DNA of 31,533 bases from VGBK01 sp043810615. Its GTDB lineage: Bacteria; Actinomycetota; Acidimicrobiia; Spongiisociales; UBA11373. Positions 23,825 to 30,527 of this stretch are shown one piece after another (the first letter of the stretch is position 1; each line of letters begins with the position of its first letter). A program made the position numbers and the translations under genes. The DNA is taken from contig JBDROA010000104.1 of the NCBI GenBank assembly GCA_043810615.1, positions 1 to 31,533 on the forward strand, written 5' to 3'. The notes beneath the pieces are model-generated. The model made no database searches, had not been told where the DNA came from, and was given only the letters and a program-made list of their open reading frames with translations.

Positions 23825-26016
23825 CCCGCGTCGCCGTCATCGGTGCCGGCATGACCCGCTTCGTGCGCCGCGCCGAGGAGACCCCCGGAGAACTGGCCTC
23901 CCAGGCGGTGGCCATGGCCCTGGCCGACGCCGGCCTGGGCATCGAGGACATCGACGCCGTCTGCCTGGGCACCGCCCCCGACGCCTTCGACGGCATCCAC
24001 ATGAACGGCGAGAACCTGCTCTCCGGGGCGGGGGGAACGCGCAAGCCCTACATGCGCCACTTCGTCGGCGGGGGCACCGGGGTGATGAGCCCCATCCACG
24101 GCTGGATGCACGTGGCATCGGGCAAGTTCGACACCTGCCTGGTGGTGTGCGAGGAGAAGATGTCGCCGTGCGTCCCTCACCCGGCGGGCGCCTTCCTGAC
24201 CATCTTCGACCACACCACCGAGCAGCCGCTGGAGCTGACCCTCATCCACATCTTTGCCCTCGAGATGGCGCGCTTCATGCACGCGTACGGGTACACCGAG
24301 GAGGAGATCGCCCGGGTGTCGGTGGCCCACAAGCGCAACGCCCTGGACCACCCGGCGGCTCAGATCCCCGAGGACATCACCGTGGCCGACGTCATGGCCT
24401 CCAGGCTGCTGTCGTGGCCGGTGAAGCGCCTCGACATCAGTCCCACCTCCGACGGGGCGGTGGCCATCGTGCTGGCGAGCGAGGACGTGGCCCGGGCCCG
24501 GGGCATCACCCCGGTGTGGATCGAGGGGGTGGGCTACCGCCTCGACACCGCCTACTGGTGCACCCGCGACCTGGCTTTCCCGGAGTACGTTGCCCTGGCG
24601 GCCCAGGATGCCTACCGGATGGCGGGCATCACCCGGCCGGCCGAGGAGATCGACGTCTGGGAGCCCTACGACCCCTTCGACTACAAGGCCCTGCACCACA
24701 TGAACGGCCTGCTCCTCGACCGCACCGGGCGGACGGTGCACCGGCTGTTGGAGTCGGGTGCCTTCGAGCGCGACGGCAGCCACCCCATGTGCCCCTCCGG
24801 CGGGGCGCTGGGCGTGGGCAACCCCATCTCTGCCACCGGCCTCATGAAGATCGCCGAGCTGTATTTCCAGCTCAGCGGCCAGGCGGGCAAGCGCCAGGTG
24901 CCCAAAGAGGTGCACCGCGGCCTGGCCCAGGCCTGGGGCGACCTCATGCAGGTGGGCACGGTGGTGGTCATGTCGTCCGAGGGGTCGCTGCCCATCCGCC
25001 GCTCGCAGTGGAGCAAGGCGACGGTCGACGACCTCCCCGGCACTCCGCTGAAGGCCGTCACCGACGTACCCCACATCGAGTACCACCCCGAACTGGCCTA
25101 CGCCTGGGACAACGGCTACGCTCTCACCACCTACCTGGAGGGGTTCCGCCGGGGGAAGATCCGGGGCTCGCACTGCGCCGGGTGCGACCGGATGATGATC
25201 CCGGCCCGGCCGTTCTGCGAGGTGTGCGACCTGCGGGCCGTGGACCGCTACTTCGACCTGCCCGACACCGGCACGGTGCAGACCTACACCATCTCCCACG
25301 TGGACTGGGCCTCGCTGCCCCTGCCCGAGGGGAAGGTGAACATCTTCGCCGTGGTGGCCATCGACGGCGCCGGCGAGCGCATGGGCCTGGTGCACCTGCT
25401 GGGCGAGGTGGACCCGGCCGAAGTCCACATCGGCATGCGGGTGAAGGCGGTGTGGAAGCCGGAGGAGGAGCGGCAGGGCATGGTCACCGACCTGGCCTAC
25501 TTCCGGCCGCTGGCCCCCGGTGAGGAGGCGGGTGAGGCTGAGGCGGTGATGATCAAGCCTGAGGAGTTGACCCGGGCCACTGCCCGGGCGGTCACGGGGC
25601 GCATCCCCCTCGACTACGCCTACACCGCCGGCCTCGGCGGGCGCCGCTTCTACACCGACCTGGCCCAGGGGAAACTCAGCGGCACCTGGTGCCCGGAGTG
25701 CGAGGTGACGCTCGTGCCGCCCACGGCCTTCTGCGAGGAATGCCTGGAGACCCTGGATCCGGACGCCCAGGCCCGCCCGGTGGACGCCGGGTCGGGCGTG
25801 GTCACCGCGGCCACCCTGGTGTTCGAGGACCGCATGGGCCACCCCTTGGACGCCCCAGTTTGGGTGGTCCAGGCGCAGTTCCCCGACGCCGTCGGGTCGG
25901 TGATCGGGAGGCTGCTGACTGAGCTCGACGACGAAGCGCCCATCGGCCTGCCGGTGGAACTGGTACCCACGAAGGAGGTCGGCCCGGAGCACGTGGCGTT
26001 CCGGGCGGCGGGGTAG
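23821..26016 (+). CDS. Thiolase-fold protein fused to two DUF35 (zinc ribbon + OB-fold) modules
   Basis: The 731-residue protein starts at ATG 23821 after GGAAAGGAGG. Residues 1 to about 390 are a thiolase fold (VAVIGAGMTRFVRR, ELASQAVAMALADAGL, GGALGVGNPISATGLMKIAE). The nucleophile position lies in HFVGGGTGVMS and is Gly rather than Cys; the GHP motif reads G333-N334-P335; HDAF reads YDPF. Two DUF35 modules follow, each with a four-Cys zinc ribbon, C452/C455/C466/C469 and C624/C627/C638/C641, and a beta-rich OB-fold. DUF35 proteins pair with thiolases, HMG-CoA synthases and the steroid aldolase Ltp2 as acyl-CoA adaptors; one covalent fusion carrying two copies is unusual. One frame is open throughout. 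A non-thiolase acyl-CoA reaction, such as a retro-aldol cleavage, is possible. Confidence 0.85.
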   Translation: MTRVAVIGAGMTRFVRRAEETPGELASQAVAMALADAGLGIEDIDAVCLGTAPDAFDGIHMNGENLLSGAGGTRKPYMRHFVGGGTGVMSPIHGWMHVASGKFDTCLVVCEEKMSPCVPHPAGAFLTIFDHTTEQPLELTLIHIFALEMARFMHAYGYTEEEIARVSVAHKRNALDHPAAQIPEDITVADVMASRLLSWPVKRLDISPTSDGAVAIVLASEDVARARGITPVWIEGVGYRLDTAYWCTRDLAFPEYVALAAQDAYRMAGITRPAEEIDVWEPYDPFDYKALHHMNGLLLDRTGRTVHRLLESGAFERDGSHPMCPSGGALGVGNPISATGLMKIAELYFQLSGQAGKRQVPKEVHRGLAQAWGDLMQVGTVVVMSSEGSLPIRRSQWSKATVDDLPGTPLKAVTDVPHIEYHPELAYAWDNGYALTTYLEGFRRGKIRGSHCAGCDRMMIPARPFCEVCDLRAVDRYFDLPDTGTVQTYTISHVDWASLPLPEGKVNIFAVVAIDGAGERMGLVHLLGEVDPAEVHIGMRVKAVWKPEEERQGMVTDLAYFRPLAPGEEAGEAEAVMIKPEELTRATARAVTGRIPLDYAYTAGLGGRRFYTDLAQGKLSGTWCPECEVTLVPPTAFCEECLETLDPDAQARPVDAGSGVVTAATLVFEDRMGHPLDAPVWVVQAQFPDAVGSVIGRLLTELDDEAPIGLPVELVPTKEVGPEHVAFRAAG

Positions 26017-26094
26017 GCGCAGGGCCTCCCCCGCGGCGGCGGGAGCGCGGTCGGCCGGGCGCCGGGGTTGTCTCCCCCGCGGCGGCGGGGCACA

Positions 26095-26150
26095 GCGGAC
26101 GCCCTCACCCCCCGCCCGCTCCCGGCAAGCCGGAGAGGGGGCCGCCCGCA
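26095..26150. repeat. Degenerate single copy of the palindromic repeat
   Basis: GCCCTCACCCCCCGCCCGCTCCCGGCAAGCCGGAGAGGGGG carries the same GCCCTCACCCCCCGCC lead and GGCAAGCC hairpin as the 26816-26930 array, but the palindrome is imperfect. It follows the thiolase-DUF35 gene. The rest of 26017-26246 shows no gene. Confidence 0.65.
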
Positions 26151-26246
26151 GGGCGCAGAGGGGGCAGCACCCATCTTCACGCTCCCGGTGAAGTGGCGTT
26201 GCCGCCGGCGCGGCGCATACTGGTGCCTCGAACAAAGGAGTCTCGG

Positions 26247-26483
26247 TTGAGCGAGTCCAGGAGCAACTGCTTGTGCGCCGCCCTCTTCGGGTTCGTCCTC
26301 GGGGTCGTGGCCGCCCACCTCATCGGCCGGTACCGGCTGGCCTGCGGCTGTTGCTGCGGCGCCGCCGACTGCTGCTGCGACGAGGCCGGTGAGTGCTGCG
26401 GGGAGTGCGACGATTCCGGGGAGGGGTGCTGCTGCGAGGAAGGCGCCTCGTCCGGCGAGGAGGCCGACCCGGCGGCAGAGTGA
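26247..26483 (+). CDS. Membrane-anchored Cys-rich mini-protein of unknown function
   Basis: The protein is 78 residues from TTG 26247, chosen because AAAGGAG lies 7 bases upstream. Residues about 8-27 (CAALFGFVLGVVAAHLIGRY) form one membrane segment. After it come Cys clusters, CGCCC, CCC, CC, C and CCC, separated by acidic residues; 15 of 78 residues are Cys, two of them before or in the helix. The tail is Glu/Asp/Ala-rich. The spacing recalls a metallothionein held at the membrane, but no known family is recognised. The stop is TGA 26481-26483. It stands alone, downstream of a single-copy repeat and upstream of a beta-propeller fragment. Confidence 0.6.
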   Translation: MSESRSNCLCAALFGFVLGVVAAHLIGRYRLACGCCCGAADCCCDEAGECCGECDDSGEGCCCEEGASSGEEADPAAE

Positions 26484-26537
26484 CGTTGAGCGGGCTTCGG
26501 GCACCTTGACGGTAACCGAGATAACTGCCGAACTCGC

Positions 26538-26753
26538 GGGGCACAGCATCCTGGACGCCCCGCCGTCGGTGAGGAATCGACCCTGGTCGGCAGTCCCGGC
26601 CGCCCGATGAGCCCGGACTCGGAGTTCATCGTGTTCAACTCGAACCGGTACGGCTACCAGGGGCTCTTCGCCATGCGGGCCGACGGGTCCGGGGCGTCGC
26701 CCTTCCTCTGGGACTACCCGGCCGGGTTCGCCGCGTTCGCGCCCGCTCGGTAG
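26538..26753 (+). pseudogene. TolB-like PD40 beta-propeller fragment
   Basis: The frame reads LVGSPGRPMSPDSEFIVFNS then NRYGYQGLFAMRADGSG before TAG 26751-26753. SPDxxxIVFxSNRxGxxxLFxMRADGSG is the signature of one TolB/PD40 propeller blade. Only one to one-and-a-half blades remain, with ATG 26607 as the only start, no ribosome site and no further blades on either side. It is best read as a leftover of a larger propeller gene. Confidence 0.5.
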
Positions 26754-26815
26754 GGCCGGGCGCGAATCCGAGGGGGTGCGTCCCTGTGGGTGGGGGCGTA
26801 CCTCCTCCCCTCTTG

Positions 26816-26930
26816 CCTCTCCCGGCAAGCCGGGAATTGCGGAAGCCCTCACCCCCCGCCCTCTCCCGGCAAGCCGGGAATTGCGGAAGCCCTCACCCCC
26901 CGCCCTCTCCCGGCAAGCCGGGAGAGGGGC
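26816..26930. repeat. 44-bp tandem array of palindromic GC-rich repeat
   Basis: Units begin (CCTCTCCC) at 26816, 26860 and 26904, period 44 bp. The first two carry a hairpin broken after GGGA and joined through ATTGCGGAAGCCCTCACC. The last is complete: CCTCTCCCGGC-AA-GCCGGGAGAGG, 11-bp stem with a two-base loop. It lies between the propeller fragment and the end of the minus-strand prenyltransferase-fold gene, where the final hairpin could act as a terminator. Confidence 0.85.
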
Positions 26931-26941
26931 GCCACGCAGCC

Positions 26942-27958
26942 TTAGTCGGCCGCCTTCAGCACGGTGCACGCCCGCAGCGTGACCCACTTGGAGGGGGCAC
27001 CCTGCGCCTCGATCGGCACTGAGGTCTTGCCCTGGTAGGCGTACCGGTTGGCCCAGCGCCCCCGGGCGTCCTGCTGGGCGGCGAGCCAGTCCATCGCCCG
27101 TTCGAGCCGGGGATCCCGGGCGTGGCCCAACTCGGCGAGTACTTCGAGGACCTGGAGCACGTCGGCCACGTAGCCCGAGGGGAAGCCGAGCTTGAACCAC
27201 GACGACGACGGCCTGGTGTTGCCCCATCCCATGGGGTAGTCGGCGTCCGCCGGGTCGCGAGAGAACAGGAACTCCACGCCCGTGGCGATGGCCCGCCGTA
27301 CCCGGGCCGTGCGCCGGCGGGGCGGGATGGAGGCCAGGGCCCGCAACTCCTTGACCGCGCCCCAGGCGCAGGGGAGGTTCTCGTTCACCCCGCAGGCGAA
27401 GCCGGGGCCGGGGGTGACGGCGTACCAGCGTTCCACGCCCTCGCCGAGGATGGTGCGGGCCGCCCAGTCGACGGCCCCCCGCACCCGGGGGTCGTCGAAG
27501 TGCCCGAAGCCGAGCAGCGCCCGCAGGAGGTTGCCGTTGAGACAGTGGATCGCCGCCGACGGCGGTGGGTTCCTCTCCTCCTTCGACCCCGAGCACCCGA
27601 ACCCGCCCACCGCGGTGGGGCACCGCTCCAGCACGTAGCGGCAGGCGGCCTGGATGCGCTCGTCGGCCGGGTCGGCTCCCAACTGCTCCAGGAACATGAG
27701 GTTCCATACGGTCCCGGTGTACTTCGGTCCGTAGCCGGGGCCCGGCTTCACCCACCAGCCGCGAGAGTCCTGGGCTTGGAGGATGCCTTTGATGGGATCC
27801 GCCCGCATCGCGTGGGCCCGGGCGGCGACGACATCAGGGTCGGTGGGCGAGCGGCCCAGGAGCCGAACGAGCGTGGCCGCCCGCACCGCTGGGACCGATT
27901 CCTCCAGCAGCCAGGGCCGCGGGTCGGCTTTCAGAGTGCCCGGCCAGGCGTCCGGCAT
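26942..27958 (-). CDS. Prenyltransferase/squalene-cyclase-fold (alpha-toroid) protein
   Basis: The 338-residue protein from ATG 27958 has repeated alpha-hairpin units typical of the squalene oxidase/prenyltransferase fold: GILQAQDSRGWWVKPGPGYG, IQAACRYVLERCPTAVGGFG, RAIATGVEFLFSRDPADADY and AMDWLAAQQDARGRWANRYA. The QxxxGxW-type repeats are evident. No DxDD or DCTAE cyclase motif is seen, so it may bind rather than cyclise, like many uncharacterised members. GFGCSG and ACGVNENLPCAW contain Cys of unknown role. A GTG three codons upstream is an alternative start. It is not closely linked to its neighbours and the substrate is unknown. Confidence 0.75.
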   Translation of the reverse strand: MPDAWPGTLKADPRPWLLEESVPAVRAATLVRLLGRSPTDPDVVAARAHAMRADPIKGILQAQDSRGWWVKPGPGYGPKYTGTVWNLMFLEQLGADPADERIQAACRYVLERCPTAVGGFGCSGSKEERNPPPSAAIHCLNGNLLRALLGFGHFDDPRVRGAVDWAARTILGEGVERWYAVTPGPGFACGVNENLPCAWGAVKELRALASIPPRRRTARVRRAIATGVEFLFSRDPADADYPMGWGNTRPSSSWFKLGFPSGYVADVLQVLEVLAELGHARDPRLERAMDWLAAQQDARGRWANRYAYQGKTSVPIEAQGAPSKWVTLRACTVLKAAD

Positions 27959-28072
27959 GGGGAGGACTCTATCGGGAGGCCGCGATTCCTCGCCCGCTGT
28001 GAGACGACCTCGTCCCGGCTGCCGCCTGCCGGTGTCACCCCCTCCGCAGGTCCTCGGCGCTTTCGTTCTCCT

Positions 28073-28134
28073 CCCAGGGAGGGCCGAGTCCTCGAGGCGA
28101 GCGCCATTCGGTTCTCCCCTCTGAGAGGGGAGCA
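28073..28134. repeat. Second palindromic repeat family, copy A
   Basis: GGGAGGGCCGAGTCCTCGAGGCGAG lies at about 28079-28103, followed by GCGCCATTCGGTTCTCCCCT and the hairpin CTCCCCTCT-G-AGAGGGGAG (28116-28134, 9-bp perfect arms). The same modules occur in another order at about 29047-29094, on the other side of the ZIP gene. The remainder of 27959-28208 shows no gene. Confidence 0.5.
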
Positions 28135-28208
28135 ACGAAGCGCGGACTGTGCCCTTGTCGTCGCCCCCCTGGGCCGGCAGCGCCTCCTCGTGGCGGTGGG
28201 CCCGCCCC

Positions 28209-29027
28209 TCACCCCAGCGCCACGTCGAGGATCATCATCACCATGAAGCCAAAGATGGTGGCCACCGTCGCCACGTCCTCGTTGCCGTTGCGCTGCGACT
28301 CCGGGATCAACTCCTCGATGACGACGTAGATCATGGCCCCGGCGGCGAACGCCAGGGCGTAGGGGAGCAGCGGCCGGAAGGCGACCACCGCCGCCGCCCC
28401 GATGACCGCCGCGATCGGCTCGACTATCGCCGAGAGCTGCCCGAACCAGAAGCTGCGGAAGCGCGACACCCCCATGGCCCGGATGGGCATGGCCACCGCC
28501 ACCCCCTCGGGGAAGTTCTGGATGGCGATGCCGACGGTGAGCGCCAGGGCCCCGGAGAGGGTGATCGCCCCGTTCAGTTCCAGCCCGGCGCCCACCGCCC
28601 CGAAGGCGACTCCGACCGCCAGGCCTTCGGGGATGTTGTGCAGGGTGATGGCGGTGACCATCAGGGTGGTGCGGTGCCAGCGGGTGGCCACCCCCTCCGC
28701 CTCGGTCCGCGGGTACCCCGGGTGCAGGTGGGGGAGGAGGGCGTCCACCACCCGCAGGAACAGGCCGCCCAGCACCAGGCCGGACGCCGCGGGGAGCCAA
28801 GAGGGGACACCCTGGGCCGCAGCCAGTTCGATGGCTGGTGCCAGCAGCGACCAGAAACTGGCGGCCAGCATCACCCCGGCGGCGAAGCCCAGCATGACGT
28901 CGAGGAGACGCCGGTTGAGCTGGCGCAGGAGAACCACCCCGGCGGCTCCCAGGGCGGTCACCCCCCAGGTCCCCAGACCTCCCAGGAGAGCCTGGGTCAC
29001 CGGTGACAGGTCCTCGAACCAGCGCAT
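28209..29027 (-). CDS. ZIP family metal transporter
   Basis: The 272-residue protein has eight hydrophobic segments, as expected for ZIP (Zn/Fe-regulated) permeases of the ZupT/GufA type. The metal-site helices carry HNIPEGLAVGVAFG (segment 4) and QNFPEGVAVAMP (segment 5); a short His-rich loop (LLPHLHPGYP) precedes them. These import zinc, iron or manganese across the inner membrane. ATG 29027 is used, with GGTGACAGGTCCTCG upstream and no strong ribosome site. Flanked by the second repeat family on both sides. It lies 94 bases downstream of the DUF1116 gene on the same strand. Confidence 0.92.
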   Translation of the reverse strand: MRWFEDLSPVTQALLGGLGTWGVTALGAAGVVLLRQLNRRLLDVMLGFAAGVMLAASFWSLLAPAIELAAAQGVPSWLPAASGLVLGGLFLRVVDALLPHLHPGYPRTEAEGVATRWHRTTLMVTAITLHNIPEGLAVGVAFGAVGAGLELNGAITLSGALALTVGIAIQNFPEGVAVAMPIRAMGVSRFRSFWFGQLSAIVEPIAAVIGAAAVVAFRPLLPYALAFAAGAMIYVVIEELIPESQRNGNEDVATVATIFGFMVMMILDVALG

Positions 29028-29046
29028 CCGGGTAGGTTAGTGAAGG

Positions 29047-29094
29047 GCCATGTTCTCCCATCGAGCTGGGAGTGCCGGGTCTTCGAGGCGAGGG
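29047..29094. repeat. Second palindromic repeat family, copy B
   Basis: GCCATGTTCTCCCATCGAGC precedes TGGGAG; CTCCCA and TGGGAG form a 6-bp stem. GGGAGTGCCGGGTCTTCGAGGCGAGGG follows at 29068-29094 and matches copy A (28079-28105) at about 23 of 27 positions. It lies between the ZIP gene start and the DUF1116 stop. Confidence 0.5.
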
Positions 29095-29120
29095 GGACGG
29101 ATCTTCTGTGCCGAACCCGT

Positions 29121-30527
29121 TCAACGCGGGGGGCGCACCTGCTGCGCCAACTCCCGCACCGCCCCGGCGAAGCACGCCATGGGCGCCTCCACCAGGCCGG
29201 CGCCCACCATGCCCACCCCGGCTTCGCGGCCGGCGATGCCGGTGTTGATCTGCGGCGTCACCCCGGTGCGCACTACGAGGGTGGCGTCGATGCCCGCCGG
29301 GGTGCCCCGCCCCTCCAGGATGGGGATGCGGTAGAGGGGATGCTCGCCCCGGGTGATCTCGTACATCTCCAGGGTCCGCCGCACCGCCCCGGCGGCGGTC
29401 CCTCCCACGAAGCCGACGATGGCCGGTGAGGCCGCCATGGCCATGCCCCCCAGGCCCACCGTCTCGGTGATGGCCGAGTCCCCGATGTCGGGGTTGGCGT
29501 CGACGGCGCTGAACCCGGGCAGGTAGAGGCCTTGGACCTCGGGGGCGGGGGCGGTGAACCAGCGGTCGCCGGTGCCGGAGAGGCGGACGCCGAACTCGGT
29601 GCCGTTGCGGGCCATCACGGTGACCACGCTGGACCCGGAGATCCCGGCGGCGGCGTCGGAGGCCAGCTTCCCCGAGGCCATGACCAGGTTGAGCATGAAG
29701 TGGTCGTTGGCCTGGATGAAGCGGAACACGGCGGCCCGGTCGGCGGCGGCCTCGTCGCCCTCCACCAGGGCCGGGCCCAGCGCCCGCAGCAGCAGCGAGG
29801 TGCCCGCCCGGTTGCGGTTGTGGCCGTCGTCGCCCATCTGCAGTGCCTGGGCGATCAGCGCCCCCAGGTCGATGGGGCCGCTTCGGTCCAGGGCCGCGCC
29901 CAGCACCGGGCCGAGAACCCTCTCCATCCAGTGGAGGCGGTCGACGACCTCGGGGGCGAAGGCGCCGTAGCGGAGCACCTTGCCCAGGCCCTCGTTGAGG
30001 GTGGAGTAGGCCCGCCGCCCGGTGAGCGAATCCTCGACCACGGCCAGGGGCATCGACCGGCTCACCACCCCGGCCATGGGGCCGGCGGCGCGGTGATGGT
30101 GGCATGGGGAGAGGGAGACGGTGGCGGCGAGGCGGGTGGCCTCCTCGGGTGAGGCCGCCCGGCCCTCGTAGAGCAGGGCGCCGATCAGGGCGCCGCGTAG
30201 GGGGCCGGAGCAGTCCTCCCAGGTGATGGGCGGCCCGGCGTGGAGCAGCGTGCCGTCGGCCAGTTCCGGTATGGCCTCGCCGGCCGGCACCACCCCGACC
30301 AGGTGAGGATGGGTGCCGGTGAGGGCGGCCAGAGCGGCGGCGTCGGCCGCGGGCTTGCCCGGGGCGGCGGCCAGCACGGCCAGGGCCTCCTCCGTGCCCG
30401 GCACCGGGGGATGCCAATCCACCCGGGTGACGGCCGCCCCCTGGGCGGTGACGGCGTCGGCGAGGAGTCCGATGCCGGCGGCGGCCACCACCGGGCCCCG
30501 GTCGAGCAGGCCGCCGAGGGCGCTCAT
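29121..30527 (-). CDS. DUF1116 (YlbE-type) protein, partner of FdrA
   Basis: The 468-residue protein from ATG 30527 has GGGAGGAAC upstream and overlaps the fdrA stop (ATGA). It matches DUF1116, known from E. coli ylbE, which lies beside fdrA in the allantoin-utilisation region (fdrA-ylbE-ylbF-arcC). Visible conserved-looking stretches are SPCHHHRAAGPMAGVVSRSM, GDDGHNRNRAGTSLLLRALG, NDHFMLNLVMASGKLASDAA and GVTPQINTGIAGREAGVGMV. The FdrA/YlbE/YlbF group has been linked to oxamate or carbamoyl chemistry in purine-ring breakdown; the exact reaction here is inference. No ylbF or arcC homologue is in the window, but the right edge is cut. Confidence 0.85.
   Translation of the reverse strand: MSALGGLLDRGPVVAAAGIGLLADAVTAQGAAVTRVDWHPPVPGTEEALAVLAAAPGKPAADAAALAALTGTHPHLVGVVPAGEAIPELADGTLLHAGPPITWEDCSGPLRGALIGALLYEGRAASPEEATRLAATVSLSPCHHHRAAGPMAGVVSRSMPLAVVEDSLTGRRAYSTLNEGLGKVLRYGAFAPEVVDRLHWMERVLGPVLGAALDRSGPIDLGALIAQALQMGDDGHNRNRAGTSLLLRALGPALVEGDEAAADRAAVFRFIQANDHFMLNLVMASGKLASDAAAGISGSSVVTVMARNGTEFGVRLSGTGDRWFTAPAPEVQGLYLPGFSAVDANPDIGDSAITETVGLGGMAMAASPAIVGFVGGTAAGAVRRTLEMYEITRGEHPLYRIPILEGRGTPAGIDATLVVRTGVTPQINTGIAGREAGVGMVGAGLVEAPMACFAGAVRELAQQVRPPR

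Noticed and set aside
23680..26235. 851-codon minus-strand open frame across the thiolase-DUF35 gene
   Set aside because: It mirrors codon structure of the plus-strand gene; composition is biased to His/Gly/Val/Arg without motifs.
26177..26638. Minus-strand frame rich in Ser/Gln/Pro opposite the Cys-rich gene
   Set aside because: Its composition is the direct antisense image of Cys/Asp/Glu codons and it has no ribosome site.
27931..30417. 828-codon minus-strand open frame across the ZIP and DUF1116 genes
   Set aside because: It is an out-of-frame shadow on the same strand as the real genes, Gly/Arg/Pro-rich with no domain.
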